A DNA stretch of 23,235 bases from Alphaproteobacteria bacterium (lineage in GTDB: Bacteria; Pseudomonadota; Alphaproteobacteria; UBA1280; UBA12223): positions 1 to 23,235 of the forward strand of contig DMEM01000196.1 in the NCBI GenBank assembly GCA_003450915.1. Reading direction: 5' to 3'. The position numbers and the translations under genes are program-made. Of the stretch, positions 1 to 7,347 are shown piece after piece (position 1 is the stretch's first letter; each line of letters opens with the position of its first letter). The notes below the pieces were generated by a model that was not told where the DNA came from, did not search any database, and saw only the letters and a program-made list of their open reading frames with translations.

Positions 1-13
1 TCTATATAAAATA

Positions 14-44
14 AAAAAACTTCATCTTTTTGCTGGAGTTTTTT
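14..44 (+). terminator. Terminator of upstream gene
   Basis: An 11-bp stem (AAAAAACTTCA against TGGAGTTTTTT, one G-U pair) encloses a 9-nt loop and ends in a T run. It would stop transcription arriving from a gene left of the window, so the S10 cluster starts as its own unit. In many relatives that gene would be tuf, but nothing here shows it. Confidence 0.65.
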
Positions 45-94
45 GGTTTATAGAAGTAAAAATAAAAAAATATTGAAAAATATGTAAAAAAACC

Positions 95-123
95 TTGAAA
101 TGGAATTAGATAGTTGTTATAAT
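95..123 (+). promoter_or_regulatory. Promoter of the S10 unit
   Basis: TTGAAA at 95-100 and a perfect TATAAT at 118-123 are separated by 17 bp. No other strong match lies between the terminator at 14-44 and rpsJ. Transcription would start near 130, leaving a leader of about 175 nt. Confidence 0.75.
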
Positions 124-239
124 GCAACAGAATTTCAGCATTAAGAGACAATTTTTCTTGGAGAATTATTGCTCGACGTATTGAAATGTATGTTGATTAA
201 GTTGTTGATTTATATTAATAACTTGATTGAAGTTAACCC

Positions 240-282
240 TGAGCCAATAGATTTGCAAATCTTTTTTTGCAAAGCACGCTCA
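240..282 (+). promoter_or_regulatory. S10 leader with two competing hairpins
   Basis: Within the rpsJ leader, AGATTTGCAAATCT (249-262) can fold into a small hairpin followed by seven Ts, like a weak intrinsic terminator. Alternatively TTTGCAAA at 252-259 can pair with the second TTTGCAAA at 266-273 (8 bp, 6-nt loop), which destroys the first hairpin. An outer TGAGC/GCTCA stem (240-244 with 278-282) encloses both. The layout suggests attenuation control. In enterobacteria L4 regulates the S10 leader by attenuation; the sequence here is not recognisably that leader, so the regulator is unknown. Confidence 0.4.
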
Positions 283-303
283 TAAATTGGGAAAATAAAG
301 AAA

Positions 304-615
304 ATGGAAGTAAATTCAAATATTCGTATCCGTCTTAAAGCATATGATAGTGCTTTATTGGGTAAGTCTACTGATGAAATCGTTCAGGCTGCTAAAAGAA
401 CAGGTGCTCGCGTTGTGGGTCCTATTCCTTTACCAACTAGAATCGAAAAATTCACTCTATTAAGATCTCCACATGTTAACAAGAAATCTCGTGAGCAATT
501 CGAAAGAAGAACACACAAGAGAGTTCTTGAAATTGTAGAGCCAACTTCACAAACTATTGACGCATTAATGAAACTAGATCTTGCATCTGGTGTTGACGTG
601 CAGATTAAGTTATAG
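304..615 (+). CDS. rpsJ: Ribosomal protein uS10
   Basis: Protein of 103 aa, normal length for uS10, a 30S head protein that also acts as NusE in antitermination complexes. Family hallmarks are the IRIRLKAYD start, the RTGARVVGPIPLP loop and the SPHVNKKSREQFERRTHKR segment. It is the first gene of the S10 unit, as in most bacteria. The ribosome-binding site is weak (GGGAAAATAAAG upstream of the ATG), which may fit control through the structured leader. The next gene follows after 13 nt. Confidence 0.97.
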   Translation: MEVNSNIRIRLKAYDSALLGKSTDEIVQAAKRTGARVVGPIPLPTRIEKFTLLRSPHVNKKSREQFERRTHKRVLEIVEPTSQTIDALMKLDLASGVDVQIKL

Positions 616-628
616 GGGGTAATTAAAA

Positions 629-1270
629 ATGAGAACAGGATTAATTACAACTAAAGTTGGTATGACAAGAGTTTTTGATGAAAACGGCAGAGCAGTACCT
701 GTAACAGTGTTACAAGTAAAAGACTGTCAAGTTGTTCAACAAAAAACTGTTGCTACAGATGGTTACAACGCTATTCAGTTAGGTATGGGTGCTAAAAAAG
801 CAAGCAGAACTAACAAGCCTTTAGCAGGTCACTTTGCTAAAGCTAACGTTGAGCCAAAACAATATGTTAGAGAATTCAGAGTATCTGAAGAAAACCTATT
901 AGAAGTTGGTACGGCTTTAAATGCTGCACACTTTGAAACTGGTGCTATTGTTGATGCGCAAGCAATCACAATTGGTAAAGGTTTCCAAGGTGGTATGAAA
1001 CGTCACAACTTTGGTGGTTTAAGAGCATCGCATGGTGTTTCTGTATCTCACCGTTCATTAGGTTCAACAGGTCAATGTCAAGACCCTGGTAAAGTTTTCA
1101 AAGGCAAAAAAATGGCTGGGCACATGGGTGCTAAGCTAAGAACTCAACAAAACTTAGAAGTTGTTGAAATCGCTGCTGAAGAAGGCTTAATCTTAGTTAA
1201 AGGTTCAGTACCTGGCGCTAAAGGTGGTATGGTGCTTGTTAAAGACGCTGTTAAGATGCTAAATAAATAG
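629..1270 (+). CDS. rplC: Ribosomal protein uL3
   Basis: Protein of 213 aa. uL3 is an early-assembling 50S protein whose long loop reaches toward the peptidyl transferase centre. Visible hallmarks are GLITTKVGMTRVF at the N-terminus, IGKGFQGGMKRHNFGG near residues 115-130 and DPGKVFKGKKMAGHMG near 150-170. The RBS is strong (AGGGGGT). The same 14-nt stretch ATAGGGGGTAATTA also precedes a tiny ORF at 6689. rplD follows after 13 nt. Confidence 0.97.
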   Translation: MRTGLITTKVGMTRVFDENGRAVPVTVLQVKDCQVVQQKTVATDGYNAIQLGMGAKKASRTNKPLAGHFAKANVEPKQYVREFRVSEENLLEVGTALNAAHFETGAIVDAQAITIGKGFQGGMKRHNFGGLRASHGVSVSHRSLGSTGQCQDPGKVFKGKKMAGHMGAKLRTQQNLEVVEIAAEEGLILVKGSVPGAKGGMVLVKDAVKMLNK

Positions 1271-1283
1271 AGGAACTTGATCG

Positions 1284-1901
1284 ATGAAATTTGATATCAT
1301 AAATTTTGATGGTGCTAAGCAAGGTGAAGTTTCACTAGCGAAAGAAGTTTTTGGCCTAGAGTCAAGAGCAGACCTAATGCATCGTTACGTTATGTGGCAA
1401 GAACAAAATGGTAGAGTTAAAACAGCTCATACTAAGGGCAGATCAGACGTTGCATATTCAACTAAGAAAATTGTACGTCAAAAAGGTTCTGGTGGCGCAC
1501 GTCACGGCGATAGAGGTGTAAACCTTTTCCGTGGTGGTGGTGTAACATTCGGACCAAGATTGCACACGGTTTCACACAGCATGCCTAAAAAAGTAAGAGT
1601 GCTTGCAATTAAAACAGCTTTATCAACTAAAGCTACTGCAAAGCAACTAACAATTTTAGACGAAGCTAAATTAAACGAAGTAAAGACTAAGCAGCTATCT
1701 GCAGACCTAACAAAATTAGGTTTAGCAAATGCATTATTTGTTGTTGACTCAGTGGATGAAAAATTCGCTTTATCAGCAAGAAATATTCCGCATGTTAAAG
1801 TAATCCCGTCTTCAGCTTTAAATGTTTATGACATTTTAAAAGCAGAAAACTTAGTGATCACTAAAGATGCGTTGTCTTTAATTGAAGCTCGTTATAAATA
1901 G
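1284..1901 (+). CDS. rplD: Ribosomal protein uL4
   Basis: Protein of 205 aa, normal length. uL4 lines the exit tunnel of the 50S subunit and, in gammaproteobacteria, is the autogenous repressor of the S10 operon. The tunnel-loop motif is clear: RQKGSGGARHGDRG followed by FRGGGVTFGPR near residues 65-95. An AGAGGAACTTG ribosome-binding site precedes the ATG. Whether it regulates the leader here is not shown by the sequence. Confidence 0.96.
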   Translation: MKFDIINFDGAKQGEVSLAKEVFGLESRADLMHRYVMWQEQNGRVKTAHTKGRSDVAYSTKKIVRQKGSGGARHGDRGVNLFRGGGVTFGPRLHTVSHSMPKKVRVLAIKTALSTKATAKQLTILDEAKLNEVKTKQLSADLTKLGLANALFVVDSVDEKFALSARNIPHVKVIPSSALNVYDILKAENLVITKDALSLIEARYK

Positions 1902-1911
1902 GAGTAGAAAG

Positions 1912-2199
1912 ATGGATCGTAATTATCAAATTATTAAGCGTCCTCTGATTACAGAAAAGACAACAATGATTGCTGAACATAATACTTATACTTTTGAAGT
2001 TCTAAGGAATGCAGATAAAGTTGAAGTTAAAAACGCAATTGAAGCTATTTTTAACGTTAAAGTTGAGAAGGTAAATATTTTAAATCAAGCTGGTAAAACA
2101 AAAAGATTTAAAGGTATTTCTGGTAAAAGAAACGATGTTAAAAAAGCTTATGTTCGTCTGCAAGAAGGTCAAGTATTAGACCTAACTGCAGGATTGTAA
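1912..2199 (+). CDS. rplW: Ribosomal protein uL23
   Basis: The ATG at 1912 (MDRNYQIIKRPLITEK) is chosen over an upstream in-frame ATG at 1882, because AGGAG at 1900-1904 sits just before it and the upstream ATG would overlap rplD by 20 nt. The resulting 95 aa is typical for uL23, which sits at the tunnel exit and docks trigger factor and SRP. Hallmarks are RPLITEKT and YTFEVLRNADKVEVKNAIE. The acidic C-terminus ends DLTAGL, as in alphaproteobacterial L23. Confidence 0.95.
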   Translation: MDRNYQIIKRPLITEKTTMIAEHNTYTFEVLRNADKVEVKNAIEAIFNVKVEKVNILNQAGKTKRFKGISGKRNDVKKAYVRLQEGQVLDLTAGL

Positions 2200-2222
2200 G
2201 AGATTAAGAAAGGACGTATAAG

Positions 2223-3059
2223 ATGGCTTTAGTAACGTACAAAGCTACATCACCTGGTAGAAGACAGTTAGTTACTGTAGATAGAAGTGAGTTAAGCAAA
2301 GAGGCTCCAGAAAAGAGCTTATTAGCACCACTTAAGAAAAATGCTGGTAGAAACAATACTGGTAGAATTACAGTACGTCATCGTGGTGGTGGACACAAAA
2401 GAAAATATAGAATTATTGACTTTAGAAGAAACAAATGGGATATGGAAGCTACAATCGAAAGATTAGAGTATGATCCTAACAGAACAGCTTTTATTGCTCT
2501 AATTCGTTATGAAGATGGTGAATTATCATACATCCTAGCTCCTCAAAGAGTTAAGACTGGTGATAAAGTGATTGCAAGTTCAAAGGCTGATGTTATCCCA
2601 GGTAACGCAATGCCGCTTAAGAACATCCCAGTAGGTACTGTAATCCATAATATTGAAATGAAACCAGGTAAAGGCGGTCAAATCGCTAGATCAGCTGGTG
2701 CATATGCTCAACTAGTTGGTAAAGATGGCGGTTACGCTATGATTAGACTAGCTTCAGGCGAGCAAAGACTTGTTCACGAGTCATGCATGGCTACTATTGG
2801 TGCAGTTTCAAACTCTGATCACGGCAACCAAAACTATGGTAAAGCTGGACGTAAGAGATGGATGGGTATTAGACCAACTGTACGTGGTGTAGTAATGAAC
2901 CCGGTAGATCACCCACATGGTGGTGGTGAAGGTAAAACTTCTGGTGGTAGACACCCGGTTACTCCTTGGGGTAAACCAACTAAAGGTGCTAGAACTAGAA
3001 ATAAGAAAAAAGCTTCATCATCTATGATCGTAAGAACAAGACACGATAGGAAGAAATAA
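2223..3059 (+). CDS. rplB: Ribosomal protein uL2
   Basis: Protein of 278 aa, the usual length. uL2 is a core 50S protein needed for subunit joining and peptidyl transferase activity. Signatures are ITVRHRGGGHKRKYRIIDF near residue 50 and the C-terminal VDHPHGGGEGKTSGGRHP motif, which carries the conserved histidine near residue 230. The lysine- and arginine-rich tail is complete. rpsS begins 2 nt after the stop, which suggests translational coupling. Confidence 0.98.
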   Translation: MALVTYKATSPGRRQLVTVDRSELSKEAPEKSLLAPLKKNAGRNNTGRITVRHRGGGHKRKYRIIDFRRNKWDMEATIERLEYDPNRTAFIALIRYEDGELSYILAPQRVKTGDKVIASSKADVIPGNAMPLKNIPVGTVIHNIEMKPGKGGQIARSAGAYAQLVGKDGGYAMIRLASGEQRLVHESCMATIGAVSNSDHGNQNYGKAGRKRWMGIRPTVRGVVMNPVDHPHGGGEGKTSGGRHPVTPWGKPTKGARTRNKKKASSSMIVRTRHDRKK

Positions 3060-3061
3060 TC

Positions 3062-3334
3062 ATGCCAAGATCAATTAAAAAAGGACCATTCGTGGATCAC
3101 CACTTAATGACTAAAGTTGCAGCAGCAGCTGAATCAACTAAGAAAACAGTGGTAAAAACATGGTCAAGAAGATCTGTGATAATGCCTGAGTTCATCGGCT
3201 TAACATTCGCAGTTCACAATGGTAATAAATTTATCCCTGTGTTAATTACAGACCAAATGATCGGACACAAGTTAGGTGAATTTGCACCTACTAGAACTTT
3301 CGGTGGTCACGGTGATAAAAAAGCTAAGCGATAA
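3062..3334 (+). CDS. rpsS: Ribosomal protein uS19
   Basis: Protein of 90 aa, full length. uS19 forms a complex with uS13 in the head of the 30S subunit. The sequence carries MPRSIKKGPFVDHHL, TWSRRSVIMPEFIG and the C-terminal KLGEFAPTRTFGGHGDKK. It lies in its normal place between rplB and rplV. Its start is only 2 nt after the rplB stop, so ribosomes ending rplB probably initiate it. Confidence 0.98.
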   Translation: MPRSIKKGPFVDHHLMTKVAAAAESTKKTVVKTWSRRSVIMPEFIGLTFAVHNGNKFIPVLITDQMIGHKLGEFAPTRTFGGHGDKKAKR

Positions 3335-3347
3335 GGAGATTTAGAAT

Positions 3348-3731
3348 ATGGCTAAACAAAAACAAGCTCGTCGTTTAGGTGATCATCAAGCACAATCAGT
3401 TTTAAGAGGTGTTAAAACATCACCTCAAAAAGCAAGACTAGTGCTAGACCTAATCAGAGGTAAGTCTGTAGAACATGCTTTAACTACTCTAAAACTTTCA
3501 AATAAGAAAGTTGCTAGATTAGCTCTAGGTGCTCTAGAATCAGCTATCGCTAACGCAGAAAACAACCACAACTTAAACGTTGATAAATTAGTTGTTGATG
3601 CTTGCTTTGCTGACAAGGGATTAGTTATGAAAAGAGGTAGACCAAGAGCAAGAGGTCGTTTTGGTAAAATCCTTAAACCTACTTGCCACTTAACAATCGT
3701 TGTAGCTGAAAAAGCTGCAGACGCTAAGTAA
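3348..3731 (+). CDS. rplV: Ribosomal protein uL22
   Basis: Protein of 127 aa. uL22 contacts all 23S rRNA domains, and its beta hairpin lines the exit tunnel. The conserved core SPQKARLVLDLIRGKSVEHAL spans roughly residues 25-45, and the tunnel-hairpin region KRGRPRARGRFGKILKPTCH is intact near the C-terminus. AAGGAGATTTAGAAT provides a strong RBS. The alanine- and lysine-rich ends are slightly longer than in enterobacterial L22. Confidence 0.97.
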   Translation: MAKQKQARRLGDHQAQSVLRGVKTSPQKARLVLDLIRGKSVEHALTTLKLSNKKVARLALGALESAIANAENNHNLNVDKLVVDACFADKGLVMKRGRPRARGRFGKILKPTCHLTIVVAEKAADAK

Positions 3732-3742
3732 GGAATAAGTTA

Positions 3743-4381
3743 ATGGGACAAAAAGTAAATCCAAAAAGCTTACGTTTAGGCGTTAACCGTACTTGGGATT
3801 CAAGATGGTTCGCTAACGAAGATAGCTACGCTCAATTCATTAAAGAAGACTACGAAATTCGTAAATTCTTAAAAACTGAGCTAAAAAAAGCTGGTATTTC
3901 AAAAGTAGTTATTGAAAGACCTGCAGGCAAATGTAAAGTTACAATTCACACAGCTAAGCCTGGTGTTGTAATTGGTAAAAAAGGTGCAGATATTGAAACG
4001 CTAAAAAGAAAGATCCAAAAACACACTGGATCAGAAGTGTTTGTAAATATCGTTGAGGTAAGAAAGCCAGACACTGATGCTCAGCTAGTAGCTGAAAACA
4101 TCTGTTCACAGCTTGAACGCCGTGTAGCATTTAGAAGAGCAATGAAAAGAGCTGTTCAAAATGCAATGGGTCAAGGTGCAGAAGGTATCAGAATTAACTG
4201 TTCAGGTAGACTTGGTGGAGCAGAAATCGCTAGAACTGAGTGGTACTTAGAAGGTAGATTACCATTACACACTTTCCGTAATGATGTTGATTATGGCTTC
4301 GCAGAAGCTTTAACAGTATATGGAATTATTGGTGTTAAGGTATGGGTTAACCACGGTGAAAAAGTTTCTATTGAAAGATAG
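3743..4381 (+). CDS. rpsC: Ribosomal protein uS3
   Basis: Protein of 212 aa, slightly shorter than the common 220-235 because the basic C-terminal tail is trimmed. uS3 forms part of the mRNA entry channel. It begins with the invariant MGQKVNP, has a type II KH domain with GKKG at residues 78-81 in VVIGKKGADIETL, and carries GAEGIRINCSGRLGGAEIAR near 155-175. The gap to rplP (53 nt) is wider than elsewhere in this cluster. Confidence 0.97.
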   Translation: MGQKVNPKSLRLGVNRTWDSRWFANEDSYAQFIKEDYEIRKFLKTELKKAGISKVVIERPAGKCKVTIHTAKPGVVIGKKGADIETLKRKIQKHTGSEVFVNIVEVRKPDTDAQLVAENICSQLERRVAFRRAMKRAVQNAMGQGAEGIRINCSGRLGGAEIARTEWYLEGRLPLHTFRNDVDYGFAEALTVYGIIGVKVWVNHGEKVSIER

Positions 4382-4434
4382 TACTTTTTGTGGTAAATTT
4401 GGCAATAACACTTGAAAAATAGGAAATAGTTGTT

Positions 4435-4851
4435 ATGTTATTACAACCAAAGAAAAGAAAATTCCGTAAGGCTCATAAAGGTAGAATCCACGGTAACGCT
4501 AAAGGCGGTACTGAGGTTTCATTTGGCGAGTTCGGTCTAAAAGCTGTTGAAGCTGAAAGACTTACAGCAAGACAAATCGAAGCTTGTCGTCGTGCGGTTG
4601 CAAGAGCTTTAGGTAAAGGTGGTAGAGTATGGATTAGAATCTTCCCTGATCTACCAGTATCTAAAAAACCTGCGGAAGTTAGAATGGGTAAAGGTAAGGG
4701 TTCAGTTGAGTTCTGGGCAGCTAAAGTGAAACCTGGCCGTGTAATGTATGAAATCGCTGGTGTATCTGAAGAAGTTGCACGTGAAGCATTCAGATTAGGA
4801 GCTATGAAGCTTCCTATGAAGACTCGCTTTATACAGCGTCATGCAAAATAA
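4435..4851 (+). CDS. rplP: Ribosomal protein uL16
   Basis: Protein of 138 aa, the normal size. uL16 is a late-assembling 50S protein near the A site and central protuberance. Motifs are MLLQPKKRKFRKAHKGR, RQIEACRRAVARALGKGGRVWIRIFPD and KPAEVRMGKGKGSVEFWAA, which contains the conserved arginine-glycine loop. The RBS is AGGAAAT. Gene order before rpmC is canonical. Confidence 0.98.
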   Translation: MLLQPKKRKFRKAHKGRIHGNAKGGTEVSFGEFGLKAVEAERLTARQIEACRRAVARALGKGGRVWIRIFPDLPVSKKPAEVRMGKGKGSVEFWAAKVKPGRVMYEIAGVSEEVAREAFRLGAMKLPMKTRFIQRHAK

Positions 4852-4863
4852 GGAAATAAAGAT

Positions 4864-5073
4864 ATGAAAATGGAAGAAATCCGTTCTTTAACAGTAGAGA
4901 AGCTAATTGAACAATTAGAAACTCTTAACAAAGAACACTTAAATCTGAAATTTCAGAAAGCTGCAGGTCAGTTAGAAAAGCCTCACAGAATTGCTGAAGT
5001 TAAAAAAGCAATTGCTCAGGTTAAAACAGAAATGACAGCAAGGAAGAATACAGGAGGTAACCAAAATGCCTAA
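4864..5073 (+). CDS. rpmC: Ribosomal protein uL29
   Basis: Protein of 69 aa. uL29 is a small helical hairpin at the tunnel exit beside uL23. The diagnostic NLKFQKAAGQLEKPHRIAEVKKAIA run is present (cited in part), and its AAGQLE form favours Alphaproteobacteria. Two in-frame starts exist (ATG AAA ATG); the first is used because AAGGAAATAAAG lies at suitable spacing. The last codons overlap rpsQ by 8 nt, so the two are probably translationally coupled. Confidence 0.95.
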   Translation: MKMEEIRSLTVEKLIEQLETLNKEHLNLKFQKAAGQLEKPHRIAEVKKAIAQVKTEMTARKNTGGNQNA

Positions 5074-5302
5074 AAGAATTCTAGAAGGTACAGTGGTTAG
5101 TGATGCTAATAATAAGACTGTAGTTGTATCAGTAGAGAGAGCTGTTAAGCACCCTCTATATGGTAAAATTATCAGAACATCTAAAAAGTATCACGCTCAC
5201 GATGAAAACAACCAGTTTAAAAAAGACGATGTTGTTAGAATTGAAGAGTCAAAACCTTATTCAAAACTAAAACGCTGGGCTGTTCTTACAGACGAAGCTT
5301 AA
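5066..5302 (+). CDS. rpsQ: Ribosomal protein uS17
   Basis: Protein of 78 aa. uS17 is a primary 16S rRNA-binding protein with an OB fold, and it nucleates assembly of the 30S body. Recognised from EGTVVSDANNKTVVVSVE, HPLYGKIIRTSKKYHAHDE and the C-terminal RIEESKPYSKLKRW. The RBS AGGAGG lies inside the end of rpmC, and the 8-nt overlap with that gene is typical of this operon. Confidence 0.97.
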   Translation: MPKRILEGTVVSDANNKTVVVSVERAVKHPLYGKIIRTSKKYHAHDENNQFKKDDVVRIEESKPYSKLKRWAVLTDEA

Positions 5303-5323
5303 TTAAGGTAGGAGATTTTATAA

Positions 5324-5692
5324 ATGATCCAAACAGAAACAAGATTAGATGTTGCTGACAACTCTGGTGCAAAGAACGTTCTTTGTATTAAAGTTCTAGG
5401 TGGCTCTAAAAGAAGATACGCTAGAGTTGGTGACGTTATTGTATGTTCTGTAAAAGAAGCTCTACCTAACGGCAAAGTTAAGAAGGGTGAAGTTATCAGA
5501 GCTGTTATCGTTCGTCAATCAAAAGAAGTTATGAGAAACGACGGTACTGCAATTAGATTTGATAACAATGCAGCAGTAGTAATCGACAAAAGAAACGAGC
5601 CAGTTGGTACACGTATTTTTGGCCCAGTAGCAAGAGAGCTACGTGCTAAAAAATTCATGAAAATTGTATCATTAGCTCCGGAGGTATTGTAA
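5324..5692 (+). CDS. rplN: Ribosomal protein uL14
   Basis: Protein of 122 aa, the exact family length. uL14 sits at the subunit interface of the 50S and is the binding site of the silencing factor RsfS. Signatures are MIQTETRLDVADNSGAK at the start, GDVIVCSVKEALPNGKVKKGE in the middle and GTRIFGPVARELR near the end. It opens the spc part of the cluster. No promoter is evident in the 21 nt upstream, so S10 and early spc genes probably share one transcript. Confidence 0.98.
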   Translation: MIQTETRLDVADNSGAKNVLCIKVLGGSKRRYARVGDVIVCSVKEALPNGKVKKGEVIRAVIVRQSKEVMRNDGTAIRFDNNAAVVIDKRNEPVGTRIFGPVARELRAKKFMKIVSLAPEVL

Positions 5693-5693
5693 G

Positions 5694-6011
5694 ATGGCAG
5701 GTCTAAAAACAAACATCAAAACTGGTGATAACGTAGTAGTAATCGCTGGTAAAGATAAAGGTAAAACAGGCGTAATCAAATCAGTTGATACTAAAAACGA
5801 AAGAGTAATCGTTGAAGGTGTTAACATGGTTAAGAAGCATCAAAAAGCAACACCATTAGCTGAAGCAGCTATGGTTGAAAAAGAAGCTTCTCTTCACGCA
5901 TCAAACGTGATGATTGCAGATCCTGAAACAGGCAAGCCAACTAAAGTTGGTACTAAAGTTGAAGATGGTAAAAAAGTAAGATTTGCGAAAGCAAGTGGTA
6001 AAGCTTTATAA
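5694..6011 (+). CDS. rplX: Ribosomal protein uL24
   Basis: Protein of 105 aa. uL24 is an assembly initiator that binds the 5' end of 23S rRNA. The KOW motif is clear in GDNVVVIAGKDKGKTGVIKSV (residues ~12-32, cited with a break), followed by VEGVNMVKKHQKA. It starts 1 nt after the rplN stop. In most bacteria rplE follows directly; here an intrinsic terminator closes the unit and rplE lies about 3.45 kb downstream. Confidence 0.97.
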   Translation: MAGLKTNIKTGDNVVVIAGKDKGKTGVIKSVDTKNERVIVEGVNMVKKHQKATPLAEAAMVEKEASLHASNVMIADPETGKPTKVGTKVEDGKKVRFAKASGKAL

Positions 6012-6037
6012 GTTATCTTAAACTTTAAATTTAGAAT

Positions 6038-6073
6038 AAAAAAGAGTCGGTATTTATATCGGCTCTTTTTTTA
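6038..6073 (+). terminator. Terminator after rplX
   Basis: A 9-bp stem (AGAGTCGGT with ATCGGCTCT, including two G-U pairs) around a short AT loop is preceded by an A run and followed by eight Ts. It ends the first ribosomal unit inside what is normally the spc operon. Confidence 0.85.
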
Positions 6074-6075
6074 TC

Positions 6076-6104
6076 TTGAAATATTTGTGGGTATTAACTA
6101 TATT
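6076..6104 (+). promoter_or_regulatory. Promoter for the 6164 gene
   Basis: TTGAAA at 6076-6081 and TATATT at 6099-6104 are spaced by 17 bp, directly after the rplX terminator. A small hairpin TGGAA-TTTA-TTCCA lies just before the RBS of the next gene. Confidence 0.55.
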
Positions 6105-6163
6105 AGATGTAATTTTTTATTGCGTTTCTATTAAGTGGAATTTATTCCATAAGGATGGCAAAA

Positions 6164-6679
6164 ATGTCAGAGTGTGTGCTGAGTGTTCAGATTAATGATG
6201 ATGTTCTAGCTGTAGAGAATCCTTTTTATGACGATACTGTTGTCGACTTTTATGAGCCAGAAGTGGTTGATGAGTCTCTTCTTTTGATGGATCTTCATAT
6301 AAGTGAACGGGGGAATGGTTATTTTTGGAATGTGTATTATGCCTCTAGGGAGGATGTTTCATGTTTTGTGGACAATAATCCAAATTTTAATATAACTAAA
6401 GATGATGGAGATTTTTATCTTTGTTCCGGTGATTCTTCACTAGGTGATGATTTAAGTCTAAATATGGATGACTTTTTACCTGCTTTATCGTTAAAGCTTA
6501 TGCCTTCTTATTTGCCCTCAGTTTTTGAGTCATTTATCGAAGAATTTAAAGGTGAGTATAGAGGTGTTGTTATGACCTCTATGCTAGAAAAAAATTTAGC
6601 ATCTCTGGGTTTGATATGTACAGCTAAAACCTTTGGCGCTAAAAAGAATAAATGCCGTTATGGTATTGTGATATCATAG
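6164..6679 (+). CDS. Unknown acidic protein
   Basis: Hypothetical protein of 171 aa that I do not recognise. The start at 6164 is preferred to the in-frame ATG at 6155, because TAAGGATGG then gives a correctly spaced RBS; with 6155 the RBS would touch the start codon. The protein is soluble-looking and acidic, with repeated D/E clusters (YDDTVVDFYEPEVVDE, KDDGDFYL, GDDLSLNMDD) and no signal peptide or membrane helix. Use of GTT/TTG/GGG codons differs from the flanking ribosomal genes, which suggests a different history. It heads a possible two-gene unit with the Nudix gene 43 nt downstream. Confidence 0.7.
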   Translation: MSECVLSVQINDDVLAVENPFYDDTVVDFYEPEVVDESLLLMDLHISERGNGYFWNVYYASREDVSCFVDNNPNFNITKDDGDFYLCSGDSSLGDDLSLNMDDFLPALSLKLMPSYLPSVFESFIEEFKGEYRGVVMTSMLEKNLASLGLICTAKTFGAKKNKCRYGIVIS

Positions 6680-6688
6680 GGGGTAATT

Positions 6689-6712
6689 ATGATTTTGAAT
6701 TATTTGCTTTAG
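6689..6712 (+). CDS. Possible 7-codon leader peptide
   Basis: A tiny ORF, MILNYLL, has a very good RBS (AGGGGGT, 5 nt before ATG), and its stop codon overlaps the AGGAG of the following Nudix gene. It could couple translation of the Nudix start to the upstream gene. The RBS block ATAGGGGGTAATTA is identical to that of rplC. Nothing but the RBS and position supports its being translated. Confidence 0.3.
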   Translation: MILNYLL

Positions 6713-6722
6713 GAGATATGCT

Positions 6723-7133
6723 ATGTCGCGAACTGTAGATGTTGTAAGAATGTTTATTCACGATGGTGAAAGAAAGCTATTACTGGGTAAGCGAGCTAAA
6801 GGAAATAAATTTGCCGGTAAATGGGAGTTGCCAGGTGGGTTTGTTGAGTCGAAAGAAAGTATGATTGGTGCAATAGCACGCGAGCTGTTAGAAGAAACGA
6901 GTTTAACACTGTTTAACTACAGCCCAATTAAAACAGAAATCGATACAAAGTCTGATAAAAGTGCAGAGTATAAAGTTAACTATGTTTTGGTTCAGGTTGA
7001 AAGTTTGGCTGACTTTAATCATAACGAAAAAAACAGCACAGAATGTTGGCAGTGGTTCGCACAAGATGAAATGCCACCATCTGAAATGCTACTAGGTAAT
7101 TTCACATTTGATGATGGCTGTTTCTGGAAATAA
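6723..7133 (+). CDS. Nudix hydrolase
   Basis: Protein of 136 aa, normal for a single-domain Nudix enzyme, which hydrolyses a nucleoside diphosphate linked to another group using divalent metal. The Nudix box is complete at residues ~38-60: GGFVESKE, then seven residues, then RELLEETSL. WELPGGF precedes it and LLLGKR lies near the N-terminus, as in MutT/ADP-ribose-type members. The C-terminal part has WQWFAQDEMP, a usual substrate-side segment. The substrate cannot be told from sequence. AGGAG at 6711-6715 supports the start. A second, broken Nudix gene lies at 15919-16341. Confidence 0.9.
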   Translation: MSRTVDVVRMFIHDGERKLLLGKRAKGNKFAGKWELPGGFVESKESMIGAIARELLEETSLTLFNYSPIKTEIDTKSDKSAEYKVNYVLVQVESLADFNHNEKNSTECWQWFAQDEMPPSEMLLGNFTFDDGCFWK

Positions 7134-7156
7134 TCTGCTTTTTATAAATAACGAGA

Positions 7157-7183
7157 GGGAGTCTGTATTAAGCAGGCTTCTTT
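7157..7183 (+). terminator. Weak terminator after Nudix gene
   Basis: GAGTCTG (7159-7165) pairs with CAGGCTT (7173-7179), including two G-U pairs, followed by CTTTG. The T run is short, so efficiency is doubtful. Confidence 0.45.
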
Positions 7184-7220
7184 GTTATGTACGCTAAAAA
7201 TTGTAATCTTTTCTGTATTT

Positions 7221-7265
7221 AATATAGTTATAGCAAGGGGTGACCTTGCTGAAAAACTATTTAGC
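7221..7265 (+). ncRNA. Degenerate copy of the pseudoknot RNA element
   Basis: ATAGTTATAGCAAGG, a 5-nt loop, CCTTGCT and GAAAAACTAT match the stem and A-rich segment of the two full elements at 10684 and 11815. The 7-bp stem AGCAAGG/CCTTGCT is the same as at 11834. The loop is shortened to GGTGA, and no downstream partner for a pseudoknot is seen. Instead ATAGTT (7224-7229) can pair with AACTAT (7255-7260) outside the stem. It lies between two terminators with no gene longer than 14 codons, so it may be a small RNA or a relic. Confidence 0.4.
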
Positions 7266-7347
7266 CTTTTTACTATGGATTGTATATTGCGATAAAGATG
7301 ATAGATTCGGACGAAGATGTTTTATTTTTACTTCTTTAAAAAATACC

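Noticed and set aside
7298..7339. 13-residue ORF (MIDSDEDVLFLLL)
   Set aside because: Weak RBS and no supporting context; likely chance in an AT-rich spacer.
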